Shown: piece by piece, positions 9,456 to 20,227 of the stretch | Layout of the letters: the number at the start of each line of letters is the position of its first letter | Numbering within the stretch: the first letter of the stretch is position 1 | NCBI GenBank assembly: GCA_002786065.1 | Contig: NHNY01000009.1 | Coordinates: 124,001 to 188,000 of the forward strand | Length of the DNA stretch: 64,000 bases | Source of the DNA: Microcyclospora pomicola | Lineage: Eukaryota > Ascomycota > Dothideomycetes > Capnodiales | Direction of reading: 5' to 3' | The notes under the pieces: model-generated | Databases searched by the model: none | The model's input: only the letters and a program-made list of their open reading frames with translations | What the model was told of the DNA's origin: nothing | Translations under genes and position numbers: made by a program

Positions 9456-12400
9456 GTTGACGGTGGTTGATTTGGTTTGAAGGGTGTCGTGGATTTGTTT
9501 GGACTGGAGACTACTGGTTGTTGTCTGGAGTGGATAAGATGCTTGAGTTGGTAGACGATGTCTGAGTTGTAGCTTGTATTGGTAGAAAGTGTTGGAGGCT
9601 GTTGATGTGAAGAGGCTTCTGTTGATGCTGGTGGTGGATGATCTGGTATTCTGGAATCGATCCTACAACGGATGCACGACAGTTCTTATATATCCCAAGT
9701 CCTTCCACTCCCAGACCTGCATCACATATCGAAACCCAGACATCGCCAAGCGCCGATATGCTGCAAACGCCCAAGTGAAGTTCACCCGACGGCGCATCCG
9801 CGCCCATGCGCGACGCCCAGCTTTCGGCCGCAAGCCACGATTCTCACACTTCCCACCCAAACGGCCGCTCCGCCTGGTCGTCTGGTCAGGCAACACCATT
9901 CTGCACGCATCAACCAGCGCCAACTATACACACTGGACCTGGTCATGGTTCAAACAGACTTACCACCCAGGCAGCCTCATTCGACCCGACAAGGCAGCTT
10001 AGTTTGCAGCCATCTCACTCGCGGATCATTGACTTTTCGCTGTGGCTGGAGCCATGCTGCTGCCATGTGGGAGATGCTGCGCCTCGACCTCTACGACCGT
10101 TGACTTTCACCGCTGTCTCTGCTGCAAGAATCGCCCAGAATCAAGTAGGACAAAAACTGCATTGGACGGTCTGAATGATGGTGCCTGATTGTGATGTCGA
10201 CTTCGAGAATCTCGACCACCGTCGAGCGGACTTGCAAAAGCAACTATGGACCGGCGCAATATTCTGCCATGTCCAATCACAAAAATTCATCACCGCTCCG
10301 TTTCACACAGGCACATTTCTGCATAACGGGCGCTTCTATACACGTCCAACGGAGTTCTAGGCAGACACCTAGTCCGCTCAAGATATCAACGATAGGACGA
10401 AGTCGCAGCACAAAACGGGGATGGAGCATCGTAGGCGACGCCTTTCCGTCCGACCAGGACAGCAGTCTTCCCCGGTACCACTCTTCCATCCTGTCAGACC
10501 ACCACCCACCCGCCAATCGTCGATACCTGACTGTGGTGCTGTCTGCCACGCACATGCAATCACATGTCAACGACCATGACATGTCGTGAGCTCAACGCAG
10601 CCACGTCTCCCAATCGATCGTGTGCGCTGATACCAGCCGGGACAGCCACGCGCTCTTATCCGATGCCAGCGTCTGGTAGCGCGTTCTAGCCTCCCGAACC
10701 ACCAGCCTTATCAAACTTCCATCAGCCAGCCTCATCGACACTCTCCCAAAAACATCGTCTCAAGAACAATCCACTACCATCACCGCCCACAAGCCACATC
10801 TGCGGCTCTGCGAACATCATTCGTGCCCGTGCTGCATGGGTCTTGCAGCTGTATATGCTTGTCTCGCCCGCGCCGATCGGTACTATCGAATTTAGTCACG
10901 CCAGTACGCTCAACAACAACCATCAGAAGCAAAATTTCGAAGCCGAACTCTTGTTATTGGGTACATACATCGACGATCTGCTATCACCTTCACCTCGTGA
11001 AAACATTCCTTACACGTCCAGACATTGTTTTACGCCAAACGCACAATTTTCAACATGGTCGCCGAAAGGCTTGCGCACCTTACTCTCTGTGTGATCGTCT
11101 CGACCCCAGAAAGTCCGTTCAACGTGCTCGTGGGGCTTCCCCAACATTTTCAAAAGCCCTTCGAGAATTGTTCGAGAATTGGAGTCTGGCGCACGCGTTG
11201 CCACGTGGTGATGTTGAGCATCGATTGCGCACGTGGCGGTCCAAACACACGGCATTGCCGCCACACAACTCCTACTTTTTATAGCAGCCCTATGGGAAAG
11301 TCTAGACGGCGCACCAGTCGTGTCGGATTGCAATTTTTGCAATGGCTGTTCAGACCTCAACCACAACACTCTCCCTGCACTCGACTTGGAAACACGGTCT
11401 ACTCATAATAGTTGACGGCCACTATAGATCTTGCCGCGTCTTCTTGACCGCTTGATGGGTGCTGGTGATTGGTGTGAGCTGAAAGATCATGCCACGACAA
11501 CACATTTTTTGGTAGCTTGAACAAGACTGGCTGACTGGAACACGGCTCTAGTAAATAAGACATGAGCCGTGGGGAGGACTCCATCCCGATTGGAAGGTTG
11601 GCTGCGAACCCACCGTCTGCGGAGAGGGTGCTAAGCGACGAGCGGTCAACATCGGTGCAATGAAGGTGAGCCGAAGTACACTAGATGTGTCTGCTGTCAA
11701 GGAGGCGTAAGTAACGGTCCCCCTCGTGTATACTGACCCAGGTTGATCAATTTATGGTCTCCTAGTTCATACCTGCATTGCCGGCTTCGACTACCCAGTT
11801 TCTAGGCTGTCTCGACGTTCCCACAGAAAGCGGTCGAATATCCACAAGTTTGTGGTTGTGAGCACACGGAAGCGAGAGTAGAGCCCTGTGGTGAGCGTAC
11901 GATTCCCCCCAGTAGACGTTGGTAAGTCTCTATGATCGACCGACTCCATGGTATCATCAAGTCCAGACCAGAGGCGAAAGCCGCAGAGCAACTCCAAACC
12001 GTGTAGAGCTATCTTCGCTACGAAAGATGGCGTCCACGCCATACGTTGACACGATTCCAAGGTGATCGTCGATTGACACGTGGAGTGCTCTCCATCTGCA
12101 TTAGCATCTCCCCGCAACTTCTTGGGGTAACGACTCACGAGATGCGGAGACTGATAGTGCGAAGACTGAGTGGCTGGACGATAGCTTGACCTGGTACCGG
12201 AGCAGCCGGCACTTGGCCAAATTGCTCGTTGACCCGGTTCATGCGGGGGGAGATCGGAAGTATAAGCAGGGCGTGCTGAGGAGTAGTCCGATATTGTGCT
12301 GTGGGGAGATGCAAGCAGATCTGTATGTCGCTTGACGCCCAGACTTACCTGACAACTTGGTAGACGTGAGTGCTATGTGGAGTAGAAAGGAGCACGTGTG

Positions 12401-12603
12401 CGTGATATGCCTCAATACGACACTGAACACGAAGACGAGAATGACAAACAGGTCAGATATTGTGCTGCATACATCGTAAAATGAAACCACACGTCCAGCG
12501 ACCGTGAAACTTGAACGGTCTGCTTGTTAAGCTGTATGTGATAGCTCATGAGCTCGACTTGCCCGTCTCTTCGGACTGGACCGTGACCGTGGCCGTAATC
12601 CCA
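9456..12603. other. 3.1 kb region without a recognisable gene
   Basis: Open frames of 60-150 codons occur on both strands (for example around 9589-10174, 10191-10589, 10823-11408 and 11791-12138). They overlap one another, lack domain motifs, and no splice combination gave a convincing protein. The first part includes the leader and promoter of the small gene at 9455. No terminal repeats or transposase motifs were found. A long non-coding transcript or a fast-evolving gene cannot be excluded. Confidence 0.5.
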
Positions 12604-14287
12604 TCAGGCCCCCGATGCGACGGTGGAGGAAGAAGCAGGATGACTCTCTTCAGGCGGCTCATATGCGGGTGGAGGGTCCTGGTCAGAGGTGGGGAAAGCG
12701 TCCTCGTCAGGGGTAGGCGACTGGCCAGGCCGGGAAGGGAGAGGAGGCGGCGACTCGACCGGCTCGGGATGTGAAGGACGACCTGCTGCGCCAGGCTCGT
12801 ATGCTGGTGGAGCCTGACCGATGGGAATATGCTGCTGCGGGCCAGGGCGAGGATCAGGCCTATTGTAGGGTCGAGGAGGTAGGTCAGGAGAGAGATGGGC
12901 CGGTCGGGTATGTAAAGGACGACCTGCTCCATCAACCGCATCGTATAAGGGAGGGGCATTGGGATTTGGCTCGTACGAGACAGGAAAGAGCTTCAGGGCC
13001 AGATTGTATGGTGCCTCGCTGGTGGAGTAAAGATAAACGTTAGAGATCGAGAATTTGAACCCGACCTTCTTACCGAAACCCATGTGCAGGCCGTGTTCGA
13101 CCAGGAGCACCGTTGCCTCGTGGCCCCATCTGGTGCCGAGCAGGACGAGCCCATTGTCTGAGAGATGATGGAGTCAGCTGGCCGAGGATTGCGCACGCGC
13201 ACACAATGCGAAGACGCCTTACACAAGCTGGACCCGTTATCTATGCCAGAAATTTTATATTTCAAGCCTGGCCACGTCGGCAGTCGACCCGAGCGAATTC
13301 TCTTCTCTCGCTGAACACTCTTGCGTCAGCGTTGCGCTCATTGAATCGCTTTCTAGGTCACACACAGGAAACCTTCAAGAGTCTTGTATGCATGGGAGTG
13401 ACTGACCAGAAATTCTTGGACTATATGCTTTAGGCCCTCCGATTCATCGTCATCAACCAGATCACATATGAAGATCCATTTGACCGGACATGCCCTGGGC
13501 ACAAAATGTCTGGATGCTGCGAGAGCGTACTGTAGCCATAAGACATCCGACCATTTGTTCACAGGCGTGACGAGATCACGTAGACTGGGTTCCAATAATC
13601 CTCTCGGTGATGAGTAAGCCATGCTCATTATTACCCCATGGGATGCGCTGACGAATGATCTGGCGATTGCTCCAGAAGCCTACACAACACTGATTAACTG
13701 GATGTTCTCCCGTCCTTCGAGCGAGGCGTGAACTGGACAGAGTCTTGGACATGTATACGCAGGGAAAGCTGCGGACTCACAAGGTAGCTTTGGCCAGGAA
13801 GATCATCACCATATGACACTTCTGTGACGCCGCTGCCATTCTGAATTGTTGTGTATAGGTTCCAATAGTTCTGGTTATCACCCAACAGTTTCTCCTTTCT
13901 AAGCGCCTTAATTGGCACTGCCAGCTGTTTGTTGCTTGGCCAAGACCTGTCGGCATCTGTGGCCCAGCCATTATCCTTCAAAGCTTCTGGGGATCTGAAC
14001 GGCGACTGCGGTACAAGCAGAGGGCGAAGACTTCTGGGACTTAACTCGTCGCGCGCTCTCATCCCTTTGCAATGGTGCGCCGGAAAAAGTCCCAACTCCC
14101 TGACTGTAGCACGCGAAGCTCTGCTTCCCAATTGACTATGCTGCAACAAAGGCGGATCAGGCGAAGTGGTAGTCAGACCGCTTTGACCATCCGAAAGCAC
14201 GACACTGGTGCCAAGTTTTGCACAGGTGACGAGTATCAGACTCAAGCGGATTGCGGTCAAAAAGTGTTGGCAGACTCTGAAGATCAT
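12604..14287 (-). CDS. Secreted-looking orphan with one A-B module and PPxY-rich tail
   Basis: Spliced model of four exons, 14287-13781, 13679-13407, 13310-13223 and 13157-12604, giving 473 residues. Residues 1-26 look like a signal peptide (basic start, hydrophobic LSLILVTCA). About residues 100-260 form module A, with landmarks DNGWA, SASHGVIMSMAYSSP and CPVKWIF; residues 261-350 form module B (LPTWPGLKYKI, then GHEATVLL...GLHMGFGKKV). Both halves align by eye with the three repeats of the gene at 50696, and the intron after residue 260 sits at the same A/B junction. The C-terminal 120 residues are Pro-rich with PPLY (358-361), PPAY (406-409) and PPAY (452-455), which fit WW-domain ligands. 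Donors are GTGAGT, GTCAGT and GTAAGG. No known family was recognised and function is unknown. The signal peptide and cytosolic-type PPxY motifs point to different compartments, an unresolved oddity. Confidence 0.68.
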
Positions 14288-15646
14288 GGTAGCATAGCAG
14301 GAACGATCAGAGAAACCCAGTGATGGGATGGAAGCTTCAACGTGAGTTCAATGAAGGTATTTATCCGTGAGGATCATGATGTAAGGCCCTCTGCGACATC
14401 TCAGCTCCATAGTGAGGTGAAACCAGGTACGTTGTCGCCCGCAAGGACTCTCTTCATCATCCATTCACCAAAACATAGGTATCAACCTTGCACAACACAA
14501 GCACAACAAGCCACCAAGACGCTCGGCGATCGCACTCGGAATTTATCGTAAGTGGGAGGCCGTATGGCTAGACCACGCACGGCGATTCAGGAGTAGTCCT
14601 TGTGCAGCCATATGCGGACGCGCCTTGCAGTGCCCTAGCATCTCCATGCGAAGCCTTACTTTGGAGTCGAGGTTCTGCAGTACTCTATGAGGTATGCAAG
14701 GACTAGAAGATGGCGCGCATGTGATCCGATGGATCTAGTGAAGGAATAAAATGCTCTGTGGACGAGGTTAGGGATCACGGGCAAGATCGAACTTCCACCG
14801 TCGATGTTTCGCGACATACTGTAAGTAGAGCTAAGCTCGTCACGTGATGCTAATCTGCCCCAGCTCGAAGTCATGACAAGAACTACACCTCTAGCATACA
14901 CAGAGATCTTGAACGAGTCGACACTGCAATCGTTGTCTCCGCATCGCAAACAGTCCAATCTGATTTTCGTCTGACGGCCTAGAGACTTCGGATCGGCCGT
15001 GGAGAAGTCAGCTAGTCAAGTCTTGCGGCAGAATGCGCTTCCTTAAGAACGCAAGGGAACCTTCGCCAATAAGGTCTCCCAGTCCTCGAAGATAGTTCTT
15101 ACGATCAGGTCCCCTGTTGAATGCTCTCTCACGCTGGATCAACTGATTACCGTCATAGGATACCTGGCTAATCTTCACTGTTGAGTTCCTTCAGTCCTCT
15201 AGCCCTCATGTTGCTGCTGTTGCAAGGCCTGATCCAACTGGACACCACATACGGCTATGTCGTGCTTGCGCTATGTGGCCTTTGTAGTAACTCAAATCCT
15301 TGCAGCTGGTACTTGGTGGTCATCTCAGCATTACAGAACATTCGAAAGCAGCGCCACCGGCACTGCAGCGCTGTGCTCGCACGGAATGCAACGTGGCACT
15401 CAACCATTTGTGCAACAAGCTGCCCGCCGTACGTACTTTACGATGACATTATGGAGCTTCCAGGCTCATGATATCACGAGTGAACGTTTGGAAGAAGCCT
15501 TCTAGGAACTTTTCTGATCGATGATACGCCGACTTCTTTCATACTCAATGTTCAAGCAGTGTTAGCTTCCGAACTTATAGCCGATAGACTTTCTTTAATC
15601 AATCGATAGAAGGATTTGAAGCCATGCGTGAAAGACCTGCTTCAGC
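14288..15646. other. Intergenic region, no gene seen
   Basis: About 1.36 kb between the 3' end of the RBR ligase gene and the start of the orphan gene at 14287. Short frames only. The plus-strand frame at 15181-15471 has a leucine-rich start but begins with TTG and lacks a convincing signal peptide or domain. The part next to 14287 should be that gene's promoter. Confidence 0.5.
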
Positions 15647-17049
15647 TCAATCGTCTTCCACTTCGTCTTCCACTTCGTCTTCCGCGTCGTCTTCCACGTC
15701 GTCTTCCGCTTCCTCTTCTACTTCCTCTTCTACTTCTACTTCGTCTTCATATCCCACTTCCTCATTCTCTACCCCTGCCTCCACCCCTGCCTCCAATTCA
15801 TCTTCGACTTCTGCTCCAGTGTCAATTACCCCATGCTCAGTCTCATCTTCACCATCGTCCATTTCATCATCTTCTTCGTCTTCCTTTCCGTCTTCCTCTT
15901 CGTCTTCATCCCTATCCTCCGCCGCCTCCTCCTCCTCCTCCTCCTCCTCCAATCCTGCCTCCAGCTCATCTTCGACATCTTCTCCACTACCATCTTCCCC
16001 TTCCTCATCCTCATCTTCACTATCATCCATTTCATCGTCTTCCTCGCTGACTCCATTTCCATCCTCCTGTGCCTGCTCTTGCTGCTCTCCCGTAGTCTCT
16101 TCTTCGGCGTCCCCGGTTGTGGTCAGATAGTCACCAGCAACGATACCGTCCGTAGGCGGGGGCACGTACACGGGAAGTGCATCAGGATAATAAGGACACT
16201 CTGCATTATGGGCGTCATTGCCTTGCCGTCGAATTCCGTGATCGCCATTTTAAGGTGCGAAACAAACCCAGCAAAATTCGTGCGAGCAAACTGTGCCTGC
16301 GCATCGCATTAATGGGCACATCGGAACATAAGATGTAGGGACTCGCAGCCTGAGACTTACAAGTGATGTGATCACAACCATCATATTTGTCGAGGTTCGT
16401 GTGGCATTGAGGACATGGCTTGGAAATGGACTTGACCTTGCTTTCGGAAAGGTCGTCGCAGCGCTGTCTCTCCTGGCGTGCGGTGTATGCTTCACAAGTC
16501 TCATCCTCATGCATTGGAACCTCGCACATCACGCAGTACCGACTCTTGCATGCATGACAAGTGAAGATGTTGCCGTCTTCACGAGTCGAGATGAAACAGC
16601 CCCAGCTGCAGCTTGCCGACGGACAGGAGACGAACGTCTCGTCTGATTGCTGGCAAGTCTTGGCGGCATTATCGAGCCATCTATGCTATCGTCAGAAACA
16701 TCTTCTTGAAAGCCTTGTTGCTCACGACGTACAAGTTATAACTCTGGCTCGTTGCAAGCAGTTTGATTTGAGACGGGGTAAGAAGCTCATGACATTGCGC
16801 ACAGCTGATATCATCTATTGGCTTCGTGTCGATCTCAGACTCAAGATGTCGCTCCCAGCACTTGACACAGACATCGCGGCTGTGAGTGTCGGCATCTTTG
16901 GCATGATGGCAATCTGGATACTGGTTCAAAGCCTGATATGTGCAACATATAGTACATTCTTTCTGCGGCATACGCCAGCGATGATGATTTGATGGTTGCA
17001 CCACGGTTTCCTCCTCGTGAGCGATGTCTATTGATTGTTCATCCGACAT
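15647..17049 (-). CDS. RBR-type E3 ubiquitin ligase gene with an in-frame stop
   Basis: Three exons: 17049-16733, 16680-16361 and 16296-15647, with donors GTACGT and GTAAGT. The protein has RING1 (Cys32, Cys35, Cys61, Cys64, CAQC at 83-86), an IBR zinc domain (SCPSASCSWGC through CHACKSRYCVMC) and RING2 (CPQCHTNLDKYDGCDHITC). In RBR ligases the RING2 cysteine in the GC-x-H-x-x-C segment takes the ubiquitin thioester; here it is Cys208. At residue 228 the frame meets TAA (16252-16250), right after FCWVCFAP, yet it stays open and RBR-like beyond (HGIRRQGNDAHNAEC). It then runs on as a very acidic Glu/Asp tail to TGA at 15647. Relatives usually have an aromatic residue where the stop lies. Either a 227-residue protein lacking the last zinc ligands is made, or the allele is a recent pseudogene, or the stop is read through. 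Confidence 0.75.
15655..16066 (-). repeat. Purine-rich GAAGAC-type low-complexity tract coding an acidic tail
   Basis: Imperfect repeats of GAAGAY/GAGGAY triplet pairs, including a run of CTCCTC units on the plus strand near 15930-15950. On the minus strand they encode Glu/Asp stretches of the RBR gene's C-terminus. On the plus strand the same bases give a spurious Ser-rich frame. Such tracts are prone to slippage. Confidence 0.8.
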
Positions 17050-17430
17050 CTTGCCGATGTATCTCGATTATGATGAGATCTAGACATGTGTGTCTTCATC
17101 GTTTTTGGAAACCTTGGTATACATAAACCGAGTCGTGGTGGTATGTGAATGTCTTTAGTGAGATAAAGTGGAGCTGTCGAGGCACCTTGAATGATCGCGG
17201 ATGAGCAAAGCACTTCCGGACATGTGACATTCACTTCGACGTCGATAGCCTGCTACCTCAGCCAAGCATTCGATTGAGGTTGATGCCCTCCTTCACTTGA
17301 GCTCTATCTCCGTGTTCTCCACAAGAGCCAAACGTTGTGGTCGCTGGCAATCTCCATGCGCTTACAAGTCCGTAATGCCACAATTTGGTTTCATCGAAAG
17401 ACAGGGTTGAACAACAGATGGGTGCAAGTG
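17050..17430. other. Intergenic region
   Basis: About 380 bp between two minus-strand genes: promoter of the RBR gene and 3' UTR of the Zn2Cys6 regulator. No other feature seen. Confidence 0.5.
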
Positions 17431-19075
17431 TTAAACCAAGAGACCCTCGAAAGGCGTGACCTTGCCATCTTCCTTATAAATGCCCGAGGAATCATATCGC
17501 ACGACCGGAACATCTCGATGAGACAGCGCCTGCGTCGATTCATCTTGACTTCGCTTGAGAGCGGCAGAGCGCTCGTTCGCTGCCTTCTGCCTCATCCGCT
17601 TGGTTTCCAAGCACCATCCAAGTTCGCGATCATGGCCCTTGGCCCCGAAATAGTCCTGCAAGATGCGAAGGACTAGCGGACCCATGCGACCAAGAGAGCC
17701 AGTGCCAGGCTCATAGCAGTAAGGAAGGCCGCGGCAGTACGAAGTCGCAGCAACCATGACATCTCGCTCGATGTCGTGCTTCACTCGTCCGGACGTCCCG
17801 TATTGTGTCATTGAAGTAATGGAGACCAACGGACCGTCAAGCAGGCGTAATATGTCAATGTCGCACAACGAGCAGAAATGGTTGAAGACTTGCATCTGAG
17901 AGCAAGTTCCTGACGACTTGAATTTGAACGCCGTCACGAATGTCCGGTCCTCTACGAGTGTCGAAAATTGCGCCATGTCCCGTATATCCACAATCTCATA
18001 AGCTGTGCATCTATGCCTCGGACCATGCCACTTCAGTAACCAGCATTCTAATCGCTCACGGTAATCGCACAATTGATCGACCAGTCTCCGAGCCTCGGAA
18101 TTGGCGTCCGGCGACAAGCAAAAGTCGACTTTCTCGAGCACGCTAGGTATATGAACAACGATGTCGTATAGGGCAACGTATGAATCTTTCCCGGCTTTGT
18201 CCTTGGTATAATCTAACCACTCTGGTCCAGCCAATGCAACTGGTTTTCTCTGGATGGCTCCCAGACAAACCGAGTTATGCCGGATATGGTGGAATAAAAG
18301 TTCACCCAGTGATGTCGACAGCGCTCCATCCTGTTTACTGCGCATATGGTGCAATGCTCCATGAAGGTGAAGAAACCAACCGACCGCTCTTCCAGGCTCG
18401 AGTGTGAGCTTGTCGAAGAGTTCGCATAACGCAAAGATCACGATTACGGCCAGAATCAAGTCGTCGCGCATACGCTGCCGGGCTGGTTTCCCGAGCTCTT
18501 TAGCGAGGAGGGGAAGTGCGTTTGCGTAATGGGATCGCGCTTCTTGGATCCAGCGCTCATTGTTGTGCAGCGTTCCGACTTCTGCACAGCCCAGGGCAGT
18601 GATGGCAACCTGCATGAGCGGTGCAGAGAGATCAATCGATGTGAACTCGCCTAAGGCGTCATAGTGGCTCACTGTGGTCGTTGAGGCCATGTCAGGAGCA
18701 TACAAGCTCAAGAAGGTCCCGAGAAGTTTCAATTGGTGCATGTAGGTATTCTTCACACCAGCAGGCCGGCTATCAACACCAGGGTCATGGGCTCGCCATC
18801 TGAGCTCTGCATTGCGGGTGTTTTTCGTCTCAGCTCCTTTCCAGGCGGTTCCCATCGTCACTCTGTGGGTTTGATCGACGAATTGATGATCCTTTTGTGC
18901 CGGCGGACGGTAACCAGGACAAACGACCCCATAGTCGGTGCATCTCCTACATTGAGGTTTACGTTCATCGCACTACAATGACTGTCAGCACGATGAACAT
19001 TAGCGGTGGGTACAGCGATCCTACCCGAACTTTTCGTGCTCGACATTTTTCGCAGCCTGGAGATCTCCGAGGCAT
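17431..19075 (-). CDS. Zn2Cys6 (Gal4-type) fungal transcription factor
   Basis: Two exons, 19075-19025 and 18972-17431, give 530 residues. The intron (GTAGGA...TTGTAG) splits the DNA-binding domain. Joined, the cluster reads GCEKCRARKVR then CDERKPQCRRCTDYGVVC, an exact C-x2-C-x6-C-x6-C-x2-C-x6-C zinc binuclear cluster at residues 8-35, followed by PGYRP as in many fungal regulators. The remaining 490 residues are helical (LLGTFLSLYAP, ALGCAEVGTL, GELLFHHIRH), like the regulatory region of this class (DUF3468-like). It should act in the nucleus as a sequence-specific activator or repressor; its targets are unknown. It is divergent from the sugar transporter at 20228, so regulation of that neighbour is a reasonable guess, not shown by sequence. 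Confidence 0.88.
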
Positions 19076-20227
19076 ATTCGCTTCGCAATGACAAGAACTA
19101 GTGGTTATACAGCACGGCGGGAATGATCTCACTAACACCCCGCATGTCGCAAAAGCAGGACTCCGAACACCATCATGTTCTGGTGATGGACGATGAGCGG
19201 CTTCACACTCTTGTACGTGTCAATATGATTTGCCACCCTCAACTGATTGCGATCATGTTTGGGTTATCCTTCGATCCTTTGAGCCAGAGCGCCAAGACCA
19301 TTTAGGGTGTTCGTCCGGGTGATCGACAGGACTAGCATGCCAAATGATCCTGAAATGTGTGTTTTCTTCCTCGTCACCTGAGCGTGATAGGACGCATGAG
19401 ATTGGCATGGTCGAGGACGACTTGCCGACCACTGCCTAAGGTAGTATCGCAGTGTCCAGGATATCTTCTTTCTGGAGGTTCGGACCAGGCGTTGCAAAAG
19501 GCATGTCGCTACAGTATACAGCGCATCGTGGAGGAGATGACTTTGACATGAAGTCTATATCCTGATCGCAATTCCATACAGTATTGTCATGCCGTTGTTG
19601 CAGTATAACAATACCTTGCATATCGTCTGAGGCCGACCGAGCGCACATCGTGAGAGCGGTTCATTCTAAGCCGAGCGATGGCATAAGCACCAAGTTGAGC
19701 AGAGAAACAGCTACTGCGCCTGATTTGTAGTCCGACATGGCAACGGCTCACGAGATGAGTAGCTTGTATGATATGTTTTCCTTCAGAAGTGGTCCCGAGA
19801 ACAGATTCATACTGTTCAAGATGCAAAGGGTAGCGAGACCAGTGGCTACGCGAGCTGACGTGGGCACATTCCGCATTCGCGCTCAAGGCAGGTCGAAGCG
19901 CCAAAGATCGACATCACCTCACCTCCACCTTCTCCATCTTTCTTATCCCCGCGCGGTTCATTACCATGTGTCTGCCGCGTGCCTTTCATCCGACATGGGA
20001 CGACATGCGGCAAAGTACATTCCCTAGACGGGTCAAGTGCTTGGAGACATGATGCCGTAGGCAAAGCGGTCACGCATGTGGTCATCCGTCGGTCAAGAAA
20101 GAGCCGAAGCTATAAGGTAGGTATATGTTTCGTACATGTTTGCTTTCATATGTTCTCTATCCCATACGGTTTCCTACTTTGTGTTCATGATCGTTTTCTC
20201 GCGCCTGTGTAGCAGCTTTATAACATC
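19076..20227. promoter_or_regulatory. Divergent intergenic region, Zn2Cys6 regulator / sugar transporter
   Basis: About 1.15 kb between two divergent genes. Short frames on both strands are without merit. Length and arrangement fit a shared regulatory region, but no CGG-N-CCG-type operator was assigned with confidence. Confidence 0.45.

Noticed and set aside
9589-10174. Several overlapping plus-strand frames of 120-140 codons
   Set aside because: Three frames are open at once and none shows domain, codon or start-context support; no splice model improved them.
15181-15471. 96-codon frame with Leu-rich start, possible secreted protein
   Set aside because: Begins with TTG, the inner ATG gives only a short weak leader, and composition is unremarkable.
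15624-16130. Ser-rich 168-codon plus-strand frame
   Set aside because: Antisense shadow of the Glu/Asp repeat tail of the RBR ligase gene; GAAGAY repeats read backwards give Ser codons.
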